Assembly (NCBI GenBank): GCA_040772665.1
Contig: JAXGXT010000004.1
Location: forward strand, 124,001 to 188,000
Source of the DNA: JAXGXT01 sp040772665
GTDB taxonomy: Bacteria > Bacillota > Clostridia > Lachnospirales > Anaerotignaceae
Length of the DNA: 64,000 nucleotides
Direction: 5' to 3'
In this document: positions 1 to 8,751 of the stretch, piece by piece
Layout: each line of letters begins with the position of its first letter
Numbering within the stretch: the first letter of the stretch is position 1
The notes under the pieces: model-generated
Databases searched by the model: none
What the model was told of the DNA's origin: nothing
The model's input: the letters and a program-made list of their open reading frames with translations, nothing else
Made by a program: the position numbers and the translations under genes

Positions 1-253
1 TAGCGCTTATGTTTTCTATTGCTCTGCTATCAATTTTTAATGTATGGTTATTAATAAGTTCTGTTTTCGCACCCATTTTTTCTATGGTTTTGCTAAGACT
101 CATAACATCTTCAATATAAGGAAGATTATCTATTATGCAAATATCGTTTGCCATTATTGCCGCAGGGATTATTGCAACAGCGGCATTTTTTGCACCGCCC
201 ACAACCACCTCTCCCTTAAGACAGTTAGGCCCTTTAATAACAAGCTTATCCAT
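1..253 (-). CDS. murA: UDP-N-acetylglucosamine 1-carboxyvinyltransferase, N-terminal part
   Basis: Catalyses the first committed step of peptidoglycan synthesis, transfer of enolpyruvate from PEP to UDP-GlcNAc, in the cytoplasm. Only the first 84 codons lie in the window; the rest (family length about 420 residues) continues to the left. The visible N-terminus begins MDKLVIKGPN and carries the family motif GGAKNAA with Lys22 and Asn23, the conserved substrate-binding pair. The ATG at 253 is preceded by AGAGAGG about 13 bases upstream, a rather long spacing. No other gene is visible upstream; a composite repeat lies behind it. The family call is firm because the N-terminus is highly conserved. 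Whether this is the only MurA copy cannot be seen. Confidence 0.93.
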   Translation of the reverse strand, partial: MDKLVIKGPNCLKGEVVVGGAKNAAVAIIPAAIMANDICIIDNLPYIEDVMSLSKTIEKMGAKTELINNHTLKIDSRAIENISA

Positions 254-377
254 TTATATTTTCAAACCTCTCTAAGATTTATAACTTTCTTATATACACT
301 ATTTGTCAAAAAACAAAGGCCAATCCATTTTCTATGTAAACATAGTTATTTCAAGTTCTTTGCTTGTAAATTGCAAC

Positions 378-651
378 ATTATATCATAAAGACAAAAGAA
401 AGCGGCAGAACGTAGACAAAGTCAAAACCTTGAGGGCTTTGCCCTCAAACACCCACAAGGGTTTTACCCTTGACCCATCTAAAACCGCATGAATATGCGG
501 TTTTGATAAAAGTTTTTGGTCTTGCTTTTTTCAAAAAGCAAGTGGGGTTGGGCAACGCCCAAGGTTTGTCTTCAGCCTGTCCGCTGTTATAACAGCGGCA
601 GAGCCGCTAGGCTCTTTACACAAATGAAATTTGTGGACATTATATCACAAA
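378..651 (-). repeat. Dispersed structured repeat (family B, copy 1) with a family A block replacing its middle
   Basis: Both ends match the 153-bp family B element seen complete at 23056 and 29870: ATTATATCATAAA at 378-390 followed by GACAAAAGAAAGCGGC, and at the other end a GCGG hairpin, AGAGCC hairpin and ACAAATGAAATTTGT hairpin closing with ATTATATCACAAA at 639-651. The middle (about 405-585) is instead a family A block: CTTGAGGGCTTTGCCCTCAA, the hairpin AAAACCGCAT/ATGCGGTTTT, and GGGCAACGCCC. That block is nearly the reverse complement of 54290-54390. It fills the gap between murA and the MATE gene; I see no coding sequence in it. Confidence 0.8.
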
Positions 652-693
652 ACCAAATTTTATAAAAGATTATTTTTATCTTCAAATACTAAA

Positions 694-2043
694 TTACTTC
701 ACTAATGATTTTTTCCATTTTCCGCTTAAATAAAAAAGACTTGCTGTTATTATTCCTGCATACTGCCCGACCCCTATGCCTAAAAACACACCTTTAAGAC
801 CCATGTGCAAAACTCTTTCAAAAAGCCATATAAAAGGTATTCTTGCAATAACAACGCTTGTAAAAGCATTTGCCATGGCAAAAATAGAGTTGCCCGAGCC
901 TGTGGCAAGTCCGTTTATCACAAACACAACAGCGTTTGCCACATATGAAAATGAAACATATTTCATATATAAAAGGGCAATTTCAACCGTTTCTCCGGAA
1001 GCATTAAAAAGTCCGCTTATTTGCTTGCCGAATATATTAACAAGAAAATACATCGCTACTCCAAACACAAGGCTGATTCTAAGTCCTGCAAAAAGAGTAT
1101 GCCTAACCCTGTCGGGACGTTTTGCCCCAAGATTTTGCCCCGTCATTCCAGCCACAGACTGACCTACGGCAATTATGGGCAGCACAGCATAGGAATCCAC
1201 CTTTCCGCCTATTCCTGCCGCCGTTGCAGCGGCAAGACCATAGCTGTTTATTGTGCTTATAACAAAAAGCATTGAAAAATTTACTATTGTGCTTTGCATT
1301 GCAGAGGGAAGGCCTATTTTTAAAATCATTTTAAGTTTTTCTTTTTCTATAACAAAGCTTTTAAACTTAAAATCAAAAACAAAATCATTTCTATAGAGTG
1401 TATACACAGCAAGTGTAAATGAAATTCCCTGGGCAAGAACTGTAGCAAAGGCGGCACCTGCCGCTCCCCATTTAAAAAAGCCTATAAAAATAAAATCAAG
1501 AATAACATTTACAATCGTTGCAACAGCAACGAAAACCAAAGGCTGTTTTGAATCACCAAGGCCTCTTAAAACAGCACTTACAGCGTTATAGCCGCAAATA
1601 AAAAGTGTTCCCCCAAAGCATATTCGCAAATACCTTTCAGCCTCTATAACAGCCTCTTTTGGTGTTCCTAAAATAACAAGGATTTTGCTTGTGGCAATTT
1701 GCCCAACAACTGTTATAACAACACCCACATATATAAAAAATGTAAAAAGTGTTCCTATTGCTTTTTTTGCATCCTCAGGTCTTTTTGCGCCCACATACTG
1801 TGCAACAAGAACCGTTCCGCTTAAGGCGAAACCGTTTACAAGCATGGTTATAAGAGCCACAACAACCGAGCTGTTGTTTATTGCGGCAATGCCATAGTCC
1901 CCCATAAAAATACCGGCAATAAGCATGTCCGCCATGCTGTAAGTGGCTTGTAAAATCTGCGAAATAAAAAAAGGCATGGCAAAGTAAATAAGCTGCTTTG
2001 TTACATTACCTTCTGTTAAATCTTTTCCGTAAACCTTTGACAT
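694..2043 (-). CDS. MATE family efflux transporter
   Basis: Predicted cation-coupled multidrug exporter of the MATE family in the cytoplasmic membrane, 449 residues with about 12 hydrophobic segments. The N-terminus (KDLTEGNVTKQLIYFAMP) and the repeated two-half layout, including VAQYVGAKRPEDAKKAIG in the first half and GQNLGAKRPDRVRHT in the second, are typical of the DinF/NorM-like clostridial group. I chose the ATG at 2043 because GAGGTG sits seven bases upstream; an in-frame start 10 codons earlier has no clear ribosome site. It stands alone, between a composite repeat and the end of the yycI-like gene. The substrate cannot be told from sequence. Confidence 0.88.
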   Translation of the reverse strand: MSKVYGKDLTEGNVTKQLIYFAMPFFISQILQATYSMADMLIAGIFMGDYGIAAINNSSVVVALITMLVNGFALSGTVLVAQYVGAKRPEDAKKAIGTLFTFFIYVGVVITVVGQIATSKILVILGTPKEAVIEAERYLRICFGGTLFICGYNAVSAVLRGLGDSKQPLVFVAVATIVNVILDFIFIGFFKWGAAGAAFATVLAQGISFTLAVYTLYRNDFVFDFKFKSFVIEKEKLKMILKIGLPSAMQSTIVNFSMLFVISTINSYGLAAATAAGIGGKVDSYAVLPIIAVGQSVAGMTGQNLGAKRPDRVRHTLFAGLRISLVFGVAMYFLVNIFGKQISGLFNASGETVEIALLYMKYVSFSYVANAVVFVINGLATGSGNSIFAMANAFTSVVIARIPFIWLFERVLHMGLKGVFLGIGVGQYAGIITASLFYLSGKWKKSLVK

Positions 2044-2138
2044 AAACTGCACCTCAATAAAGTAAAAAATCACATACTTTATTAAGTATACAACTTTAAA
2101 GCAAATTATACAACGGCTTTAGCTTATAATGCAGGAAA

Positions 2139-2275
2139 CGTCAAGATCTTTGAAACTTTCTTTCCGCACTTTGCTTCGCAAAGGAAAATACGTAACTGCG
2201 GCATCTATCCTTGCCGTTCCTACACCCCTTTTTTAAAAAAGGGTGAATTTGGGCAAAGCCCAAGGTCTGTCTTTA
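2139..2275 (-). repeat. Dispersed repeat, families A and C joined
   Basis: Read on the minus strand, this carries the family A core CCTTGGGCTTTGCCCAA followed by the family C module GTGTAGGAACGGCAAGGATAGATGCCGC, then a degraded tail. Related copies are at 20245, 54140 and 60848. It lies immediately downstream of the yycI-like gene and overlaps its last codons. The inverted repeats could form hairpins that end transcription of the wal cluster, but no clean T-run follows. Confidence 0.7.
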
Positions 2276-3118
2276 CTCCGTTGCGTTTATAATATAAACC
2301 TTTTCGTTTCCGTTTAAAGCTATCCTGTAACAGGGCACAAGACGAATGCCGCTTCCGTCATCAATATCATCACTGTTTTGAAAGTCATAACCAAGCTCTA
2401 TTTTTTCTATATATACACCGCCTGTTATCCCTTCTTTTTTAATTTCTTTTAAAAATTCAAGAAGTGCCTGGTCGCAAGAAATTATATCCTTTTTGCCTCC
2501 TGTAAAGTTTTCGGCTGTATAGTAAGAAGAAAAAAACTCAGTTATTCCCTTCTTAGAAACAGAAACCTTTTTTAAACTGCCAAAAAGCTTATAACCTTTA
2601 TATCTTTCGTTATATTCAAAAACATAACTCCCCTTGGAAAAAGTAACATCCTCCAGTTCTTCTTTTTCATTTGCATTTTCCGATACTTTTTTAAGAAAAT
2701 CATTGGCGGCCTTCAAAGCATTTTTTTTGTTGAAATCCTCTATTTCCTCCGTACCGTCGGGGTTAATAAACTGAATGTTATTATCCTTTATTGTAAGGCT
2801 TTTATTATTGCTTTTAAGAACAGTTTTGTCAAACTCAGGTACTATTTTCACCTCTTCGTTGCTGTCGAAAAACTTTTCTTTATAATATAAAGGCTCAAGG
2901 GGTGTTAAAGAAACGTTTAAATCTCTCATGGGCGGTGTTCTTTTTATAAGGTCTGTATACATGCCCACTCCTCTGTCGGCAAGCACTTTATAAATGGCCT
3001 TTTCCTGAGAAGAAGAAAGCACATATTCTCTGTTCATAACGTAATTAACGGATAAAAGTCCCACGTTAAGCAAAATCAGAAGATATATAAATATTCTTTT
3101 TACCTTCTCCCAATCCAT
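2273..3118 (-). CDS. YycI-like two-component system regulatory protein
   Basis: 281-residue protein with one N-terminal membrane segment (about residues 9-26, after MDWEKVKRIF) and an extracytoplasmic remainder. In Bacillus, YycH and YycI are membrane-anchored proteins that bind the WalK kinase and set its activity. The N-terminal signature (MDW, basic patch, single TM), the length and the position as last gene of the walRK cluster support the call; the rest of the sequence is diverged. The ATG follows AGGAGTG, only 6 bases after the stop of the yycH-like gene, so the two are probably translated from one transcript. A repeat overlaps its 3' end. Confidence 0.72.
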   Translation of the reverse strand: MDWEKVKRIFIYLLILLNVGLLSVNYVMNREYVLSSSQEKAIYKVLADRGVGMYTDLIKRTPPMRDLNVSLTPLEPLYYKEKFFDSNEEVKIVPEFDKTVLKSNNKSLTIKDNNIQFINPDGTEEIEDFNKKNALKAANDFLKKVSENANEKEELEDVTFSKGSYVFEYNERYKGYKLFGSLKKVSVSKKGITEFFSSYYTAENFTGGKKDIISCDQALLEFLKEIKKEGITGGVYIEKIELGYDFQNSDDIDDGSGIRLVPCYRIALNGNEKVYIINATE

Positions 3119-3124
3119 TTAAAA

Positions 3125-4516
3125 TCACTCCTGAATGTTTTCCTGTGTGTTCACAACAAAACTTTTATCCTCAATTTCAATAAACCATTTTAAAGTTCCG
3201 TCGTCTTCATCATCACTTAAATAATATCCTAAAACTATATCATCAATTTTGTTTACACTTTCTGTCATTGTTGTAATGGATTTGTTCATGGCATTTACAA
3301 AATCAACTGTTGTTGCTTCTGTTTTTGCAGGGTTTACAAAAATATCATAAGCATATCTTTTATATCGTTTTACGCTGTTGTTTTCCACAACAACCTCCAC
3401 CGCATATTCGGCATTTATTTCCTCTTTAACCTTTTCACTTAAAATAACGGGAAAATCATTTACGCTGTAATTAAAGCGAAAAACAAGTTCGTTCCCCTTA
3501 GATTTATAAACATCACTTAAATACAAATCCGTTTTAAGTGTTTTATCCTGTCCAAGAAACTCCTTGCATTTATAGTAAGCTGTGGAAAGGGTTTGTTTAT
3601 CCTTTGTTTCCTTTGTTTGACCATAGTCATAATATTCAAAAATTCCGTTGGGGTAATATTTAATAACAAGGCTGTTGCTGCTTAAAATGTATACACCCTC
3701 TTCATCCACAGAATATAAGGGGGAATAGCCTTCAAAAAAACCTGAAAGAGAAGTGTTTAAGTCTGCCTCTATTTCTTCTTTTGTTTTAAGGGCAATGCCT
3801 TGTTTTTGAACCCTGTTATAATCCAGCTGCGGCTGTGTCCATTGGGGAACAAAGACGTTTGTTTTAAAAATATAAAGACCGCTTTGTGCCGTTGAAATAT
3901 ATCTTAGCTTTTCCGCATCATTTTCAGAAGATGCTTTTATCATGTTTTCCATACTTTCGTTATAGCGCATATCTGAAGATGTAACAACGGCAGTTTTAAA
4001 GTTTTTCTCATCAACAAAGTAAAGCCTGTTTACATCTGAAGGGTCTGTGCCCGCAACGGCAATTATTCTGCTTATAAACTCTATTCCAAGATCAATGTTT
4101 TCTCCCAAGCCAAACATATACTCACTTGCAGAAAACCTGACCCCAAAATCGTAAACAATACACTTTTTGTCTATATACTTTTCAACAGAAGTATCCTCCT
4201 GATAAATCTCATCTTTATTTTTCAACACATTAAGAATAAAGTTGTCTGCTGTTTTTGATATATAGTTGCCAAAAAGCCCCGGGTATGTAACGTTAAAAGT
4301 TTTAGTTCCATAACCCACAATTATTTTTTCAGGATCCACAGATGTTTTTTCTGTGTTTTCAGAGCGTGAAAGAAAGTTCTCTTTGCTTAAAAAATAATAA
4401 AAAAAGTTATGGCCTGCGCTGCTGCCAAGCCATAACAATACTGTTTGATATACTGCGGTTACGGCAAGAGCTATTATAACAAAATTCTTAAGTCTATTGA
4501 ATTTCATTTTTCTCAT
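3125..4516 (-). CDS. YycH-like regulator of the WalRK system
   Basis: 463 residues with a single N-terminal transmembrane helix (about 10-30) and a long extracytoplasmic part of mixed alpha/beta character. YycH family proteins sit outside the membrane and modulate WalK. The assignment rests on topology, length (Bacillus YycH is about 455 residues) and its place between the walK region and a yycI-like gene; I see no catalytic motif. The ATG at 4516 is preceded by GGTGGCGAG; a GTG three codons upstream (4525) is possible. It follows orf149 by 25 bases and precedes the yycI-like gene by 6. Confidence 0.68.
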   Translation of the reverse strand: MRKMKFNRLKNFVIIALAVTAVYQTVLLWLGSSAGHNFFYYFLSKENFLSRSENTEKTSVDPEKIIVGYGTKTFNVTYPGLFGNYISKTADNFILNVLKNKDEIYQEDTSVEKYIDKKCIVYDFGVRFSASEYMFGLGENIDLGIEFISRIIAVAGTDPSDVNRLYFVDEKNFKTAVVTSSDMRYNESMENMIKASSENDAEKLRYISTAQSGLYIFKTNVFVPQWTQPQLDYNRVQKQGIALKTKEEIEADLNTSLSGFFEGYSPLYSVDEEGVYILSSNSLVIKYYPNGIFEYYDYGQTKETKDKQTLSTAYYKCKEFLGQDKTLKTDLYLSDVYKSKGNELVFRFNYSVNDFPVILSEKVKEEINAEYAVEVVVENNSVKRYKRYAYDIFVNPAKTEATTVDFVNAMNKSITTMTESVNKIDDIVLGYYLSDDEDDGTLKWFIEIEDKSFVVNTQENIQE

Positions 4517-4541
4517 ACTCGCCACCGCTTTAAATATTTAT

Positions 4542-4991
4542 TTAATAACTTATTCCCCCGGGGATATACATACTGTTTTCAAGTGTCTCTTTTATTGCAA
4601 GTTTTTTTCTGTTTACAATAATTTCAGCTTCATATTTATCTGAATTGTCGGAATATGCAAAAAATTCAACCTTGTTTTCTCCAACATACAGCTTAATGGC
4701 CTGGCTGAAAAGCTCTGACCTGCCGATTTCTATTGTATAACAATCTTTTTGATTATACTTTCCCGCAAAGTTTTTTGTGCTTACAACTATATCAATAACT
4801 GTTTTCACAGGTGCTGTGCCTGAAATGGTTTTTTCATTTTGAAAAGTTGAAAACTTCTCACTGTCGAAATTAAAATCGCTTGTTATTTCAACAAAGGCAA
4901 ATTCGTTTTCATCAGGAGCGGCTGCATAAGCAAAAACGCCTCCAAGCATAACAAACATAGTTACAGCCAAAGCAAACAATAATTTTTTCAT
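4542..4991 (-). CDS. Small secreted protein of unknown function in the wal cluster
   Basis: 149 residues. A clear signal peptide (MKKLLFALAVTMFVMLGGVFAYAAA) is followed by about 120 residues of predicted beta-rich sequence, with a stretch (GRSELFSQAIKLYVGENKVEFFAYS) that resembles one Ig-like or beta-sandwich fold. I do not recognise a family. The ATG has GGAGGT 11 bases upstream. It is the first gene after the internal promoter with a WalR box (5030-5062) and is followed closely by the yycH/yycI pair, so it may take part in envelope-stress sensing or be a cell-wall target of WalR. That role is inferred from position only. Confidence 0.6.
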   Translation of the reverse strand: MKKLLFALAVTMFVMLGGVFAYAAAPDENEFAFVEITSDFNFDSEKFSTFQNEKTISGTAPVKTVIDIVVSTKNFAGKYNQKDCYTIEIGRSELFSQAIKLYVGENKVEFFAYSDNSDKYEAEIIVNRKKLAIKETLENSMYIPGGISY

Positions 4992-5029
4992 AGATATGCA
5001 GACCTCCTTTCATAATTTCCTCTGTCGTT

Positions 5030-5062
5030 ATTATACCACCTGAATGTTACAAATATATTACA
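5030..5062 (-). promoter_or_regulatory. Promoter with perfect WalR box upstream of orf149-yycH-yycI
   Basis: On the minus strand, TGTAAT-ATATT-TGTAAC (5046-5062) matches the WalR consensus TGTWAH-N5-TGTWAH at every position. Eleven bases downstream is an extended -10 element, TGGTATAAT (TATAAT at 5030-5035). The box therefore overlaps where the -35 hexamer would be. Known WalR promoters have such boxes; here the arrangement suggests direct control by the WalR encoded just upstream, but overlap with the -35 leaves open whether it activates or represses. Confidence 0.65.
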
Positions 5063-5142
5063 TCACGTTTAATTTTAAATTACATAAAACATTAAGTTTA
5101 AGTGTTAAAACAAACATTACACTGTTTTTTATTAAACTATGC

Positions 5143-6915
5143 TTAAACCGTCCTTGGATAAACATACTTGGGAAACCAAAGCGACATAACGGTGCCCTTG
5201 CCCTCTTGGCTTTCCACAGTAATTTTTCCTCCGTGCACAGCCATAATTTCCTTGGCTATGGCAAGCCCAAGCCCCGTTCCACCCATGGCACGGCTTCTTG
5301 CCTTATCAACACGATAAAACCGCTCAAATATTCTTCCCATATCTTCTTTTGAAATACCCATTCCCCTATCCTTAACAATAACCTTGTAAAAACTTGACGT
5401 TTCCTCAACAAACACATCAATCTTCGACCCCTCGCCGCTATATTTTATTGCGTTTGTAAGCACGTTATGAAGCACCTGATTAATTCTGTCTTTATCCGCT
5501 GTTATAACAGGCTCGCCTTCATGGGGAGTAAAGGCAAGGCTTTGGTTTTTATTTTCCGCATGTATTCTGCTTTGACGTATATTTTCACTTATAAAACCGT
5601 TTAGGTTTACCCTTGAATAATCAAGAACTATCTGGCGGTTATCAAGTCTTGAAAGCTGAAGCAAATCCCTTACAAGAAATGACATTCTGTCTGCCTCTCC
5701 GTTTATAATATCAAGAAAATCCATTGCTGTTTCCCTGTCGTCAACAGCACCGTTTAAAAGAGTTTCCGTATAGCTTTTAACTGTTGTTAAAGGTGTTCTA
5801 AGCTCGTGGGAAACATTGGCAACAAACTCCTTACGCATATCATCAAGCATTTTTATTTCTGTGTTATCCTGTAAAACAACAACAAGACCTTCCATTTCCT
5901 TTTTTTCACTTGCGTATGAGGAAAAGCTTGCCGTTATATATTTATCTCCTGCCCAAAAGTTTATTGTTTTTGTGTTTTGGGAGTCAATCATATCTATATA
6001 AATACCTACGTTAATATCAAACTTTTTTATAAAGTCGTCAAATGTAAAGTCCATGGTTTCAAAACCTAAAAGTTCCATGCTGGCGTTATTAACGTGCATA
6101 ACACAGCCCTCTTTATCAAAAGACACAACCCCGTCCGTCATGTTATGCAGTATAATTTCAAATTTATTTTTTTCCTTGGAAATTTCCCCTAAGGTTTTGC
6201 TTAACTCACTTGCCATATAGTTAAAGCTTTTTGTAAGCTGACCGATTTCGTCGTCTGAATATACTTTTATGCTTTGGCTTAAATTTCCCTCAGCAAGCTC
6301 CTTTGCTTTGCCCGTAAGCAAAACAATGGGTGACGTTAGTGTTTTAGCAAAAACATAACCCATAACAGCCGCCATTAAAAGGGCCAAAAACACACTTACC
6401 ATAATGGTTTTTATTGTTTGGTCTATGCTTTCATAAATTGTGTCAGCATCCATTATGGAATACACAACATATTTTAAATCTCCGTTTACAAACACAGGAT
6501 GGGCATAGCTTAAATACCGCCCCTCTCCAAGACCTTTTATTGATGTGTCCTTAAAAAACGAAGGGTTTCCTGCAAGAGCACCTATTAAAGCCGAACTTTT
6601 ATAATCAGGAAAAGGAGGCTTTCCGCTTACTGTGGAGGCTATTGTTTCACCTTGGTTATTAATGATGTTTCCTTGAATTTGGGCATTATTGCCTCCGCTT
6701 CTTGTAAACTGCATAAGCCCTGTTTGAAAACTGCTTTCCTCATAGGCAAGCACCACCTGCTCGCTAACCTTTTGTGCATATATCTCCATTTGGTCTTTTG
6801 CCTTATTCATTTCTATGTTTTGAAGGCTTATAAGTATATAGCTTCCGCTTACTATCATAACAATAAGCACAAGGCCAAGATACATTGCTATAAGCTTCCA
6901 CTTTATGCTCTTCAC
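5143..6915 (-). CDS. walK: Sensor histidine kinase WalK
   Basis: 590-residue membrane kinase of the essential cell-wall two-component system. Layout: TM1 about 9-31, extracytoplasmic sensor 32-165, TM2 about 168-192, HAMP 192-245, PAS about 250-350, then HisKA with the phospho-acceptor His370 in NVSHELRTP, and a HATPase domain with N-box (NVLTNAIKYS), DRGMGIS, FERFYRVD and GGTGLGLAI. The start is GTG at 6915 (KSIKWKLIAMY follows). It lies 27 bases after walR, so the pair is co-transcribed. All catalytic boxes are intact. Gene symbol from domain order and neighbours (walR, yycH/yycI-like); a PhoR-type kinase has the same domains, but the accessory genes favour WalK. Confidence 0.85.
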   Translation of the reverse strand: MKSIKWKLIAMYLGLVLIVMIVSGSYILISLQNIEMNKAKDQMEIYAQKVSEQVVLAYEESSFQTGLMQFTRSGGNNAQIQGNIINNQGETIASTVSGKPPFPDYKSSALIGALAGNPSFFKDTSIKGLGEGRYLSYAHPVFVNGDLKYVVYSIMDADTIYESIDQTIKTIMVSVFLALLMAAVMGYVFAKTLTSPIVLLTGKAKELAEGNLSQSIKVYSDDEIGQLTKSFNYMASELSKTLGEISKEKNKFEIILHNMTDGVVSFDKEGCVMHVNNASMELLGFETMDFTFDDFIKKFDINVGIYIDMIDSQNTKTINFWAGDKYITASFSSYASEKKEMEGLVVVLQDNTEIKMLDDMRKEFVANVSHELRTPLTTVKSYTETLLNGAVDDRETAMDFLDIINGEADRMSFLVRDLLQLSRLDNRQIVLDYSRVNLNGFISENIRQSRIHAENKNQSLAFTPHEGEPVITADKDRINQVLHNVLTNAIKYSGEGSKIDVFVEETSSFYKVIVKDRGMGISKEDMGRIFERFYRVDKARSRAMGGTGLGLAIAKEIMAVHGGKITVESQEGKGTVMSLWFPKYVYPRTV

Positions 6916-6942
6916 GCCTTCACATCCTTAAAATCTTTAATT

Positions 6943-7635
6943 TCAGCTTCCGAAATAATATCCTACACCTCTTTTTGTGAGTATGTATTGAGGTCTGCTT
7001 GGGTCACTTTCTATTTTTTCTCTAAGACGTCTTATTGTAACATCAACGGTTCTTACATCCCCGAAATATTCATATCCCCACACCTTTTCCAAAAGAGCCT
7101 CCCTTGAAAAAACTTGTGTCTTTTGTGTGGAAAGAAACTTAAGAAGTTCAAACTCCCTGTATGTAAGCTCTAAAATGTTTCCGTCACGTCTTACTTCGTA
7201 TAAATCAAAATCAATTGCAAGGCTTCCAAAGGAAAGGGTATTTTCATTTTCGTCACTTTCTTTTAAAACAGATGTCTGACGCCTTAAGTTTGCCTTAACC
7301 CTTGCCATAAGCTCCCTTACACCAAAAGGCTTTGTCACATAGTCATCAGCCCCAAGTTCAAGCCCTAAAACCTTATCAACCTCTTCCGCCCTTGCAGTAA
7401 GCATAATTATGGGAGTTGAATATTTTTCTCTTATTTTTTTACAGGCTTCATAGCCGTCAATTTTAGGCATCATTATATCAAGAAGAATAAGGTCGGGATT
7501 TTCTTCTTTGTTTTTCAAAATTGCTTCCTCGCCGTTTGCGGCGGTTATTACTTCATATCCCTCTTTTTTAAGATTAAACTTTATTATTTCAACAATGTTT
7601 TTTTCGTCGTCTACCACAAGAATTTTTCTTTCCAA
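6943..7635 (-). CDS. walR: Response regulator WalR (OmpR/PhoB family)
   Basis: 230-residue DNA-binding response regulator that takes phosphate from WalK. Receiver domain 1-120 with acidic pair Asp9/Asp10, phospho-acceptor Asp53 (LLDIMMPKIDG), Thr80 and Lys102; winged-helix domain about 130-228 with TYREFELLKFL and GEDVRTVDV-type recognition region (YFGDVRTVDVTIRRLREKIE). The start is TTG at 7635, supported by AAGGAGGG six bases upstream; no in-frame ATG is nearby. It follows the LysM/G5 gene by 12 bases and precedes walK by 27. Two perfect WalR-type boxes occur in this window (5046 and 10596), consistent with the family's known target site. Confidence 0.88.
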   Translation of the reverse strand: MERKILVVDDEKNIVEIIKFNLKKEGYEVITAANGEEAILKNKEENPDLILLDIMMPKIDGYEACKKIREKYSTPIIMLTARAEEVDKVLGLELGADDYVTKPFGVRELMARVKANLRRQTSVLKESDENENTLSFGSLAIDFDLYEVRRDGNILELTYREFELLKFLSTQKTQVFSREALLEKVWGYEYFGDVRTVDVTIRRLREKIESDPSRPQYILTKRGVGYYFGS

Positions 7636-7647
7636 GGCAAACCCTCC

Positions 7648-8718
7648 TTATTTTGTTCCCACAACAATTATTTCCGTAACAGGCTCCACTGTGATTTTCT
7701 CACTTGCCGCTCTTTGCTCGGTTTCAAAGCCGTTTATTCTTATAATCTGTGTTGTAACTTCTTTTTGGCCGTCTTTGCCTTGCTGAACAACCTTTTTGTA
7801 TGTAACAGGTTTTGTTTCATCTTTTCTATACTCAACAATTTTTTCCTGTTTTTCCGTAAACACCACATTCTCCACAGTTTTAACGGAAATAAAAGGCACC
7901 ATAACCTTAAGATTTATTTTATCCCCCACACGCAAAACCGTGTTTACATTAAGGGAGGGGTTTGCCTCCATAATTTCTTCAATGGTTATTCCGTTTTTAG
8001 AAGCAATTTTTGAAAATGTGTCGCCTGTTGCAACTGTGTATGTTTTTGTTGCACTTGTTCCTTGAGTCAGTCTTTTTTCTGCTTCTTCCTCGGTTGCTAT
8101 TTCCGTTGATTCCACAAATTTAGTTATGGTTTGAACATTTTCAACAAAGCCTGATTCCACAATGTTTGAATTGGCGGGAATATATTCTTCTATTATTGAA
8201 TTTAAAAGGTTTTGAGCCTCTTCCGCTTTTGAAAGAGCTATTATCTCACCTGAATCAACAGTTATAACCGTTGCTTCAACTTTGTATGTAACAAGACGTT
8301 TAATTTCGCTTAAGGCATACTCAACCGTAACAACATCTTTCTTTTTCAGACGTGTTTTTTCAAAGCGTATTTCTTCATTAATAAGCACATTTGTGCCTGC
8401 CTCTGAGGCAATACTTGCTGTAACAGAGTTTTTAAAGTCCTCTGCTGTTATTTTTGTTCCTTTTAGCATTCCCACATAGTTGTCGCCTGCATACACATCA
8501 ACAGCATTTTTTCTGGTTAAAAAAGCCGCTGCCAAAATAACGGTTAAAACAATAATTATAATTTTAATTATTTTTGTCTGCTGTTGTTTTCTTTGCCTTT
8601 TTTCTTCTTTAAGCCTTTTTCTTTGTCCTGCGGCATCCACACGATGAATACCATAGGGTGTATTATTTTTAGAGCTGTATATTGTATTTTTATTCTTTTT
8701 CTTTTGTAACCTTGACAT
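7648..8718 (-). CDS. Membrane-anchored LysM and G5 domain protein lacking a peptidase domain
   Basis: 356 residues: basic cytoplasmic tail 1-48, one TM helix about 50-68, a region to about 225 resembling the usual linker of LysM/G5/M23 proteins, a LysM peptidoglycan-binding module about 226-272 (YTVATGDTFSKIASKNGI...VGDKINL), and a G5 domain about 276-356 ending EIIVVGTK. In many clostridial homologues an M23 (LytM-type) endopeptidase follows directly after the G5 domain; here a stop codon comes exactly there, followed by the walR ribosome site. The ATG at 8718 has AAAGGAGGA upstream. It sits between gntR and walR in one transcription unit, so it probably binds cell wall, perhaps as a sensor or scaffold rather than a hydrolase. 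Confidence 0.78.
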   Translation of the reverse strand: MSRLQKKKNKNTIYSSKNNTPYGIHRVDAAGQRKRLKEEKRQRKQQQTKIIKIIIIVLTVILAAAFLTRKNAVDVYAGDNYVGMLKGTKITAEDFKNSVTASIASEAGTNVLINEEIRFEKTRLKKKDVVTVEYALSEIKRLVTYKVEATVITVDSGEIIALSKAEEAQNLLNSIIEEYIPANSNIVESGFVENVQTITKFVESTEIATEEEAEKRLTQGTSATKTYTVATGDTFSKIASKNGITIEEIMEANPSLNVNTVLRVGDKINLKVMVPFISVKTVENVVFTEKQEKIVEYRKDETKPVTYKKVVQQGKDGQKEVTTQIIRINGFETEQRAASEKITVEPVTEIIVVGTK

Positions 8719-8751
8719 ATACAGTTCCTCCTTTAAAAACAATGATTTTCA

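Noticed and set aside
776..1275. Plus-strand frames opposite the first MATE gene
   Set aside because: They are shadows of the minus-strand gene, which has full family similarity over its length.
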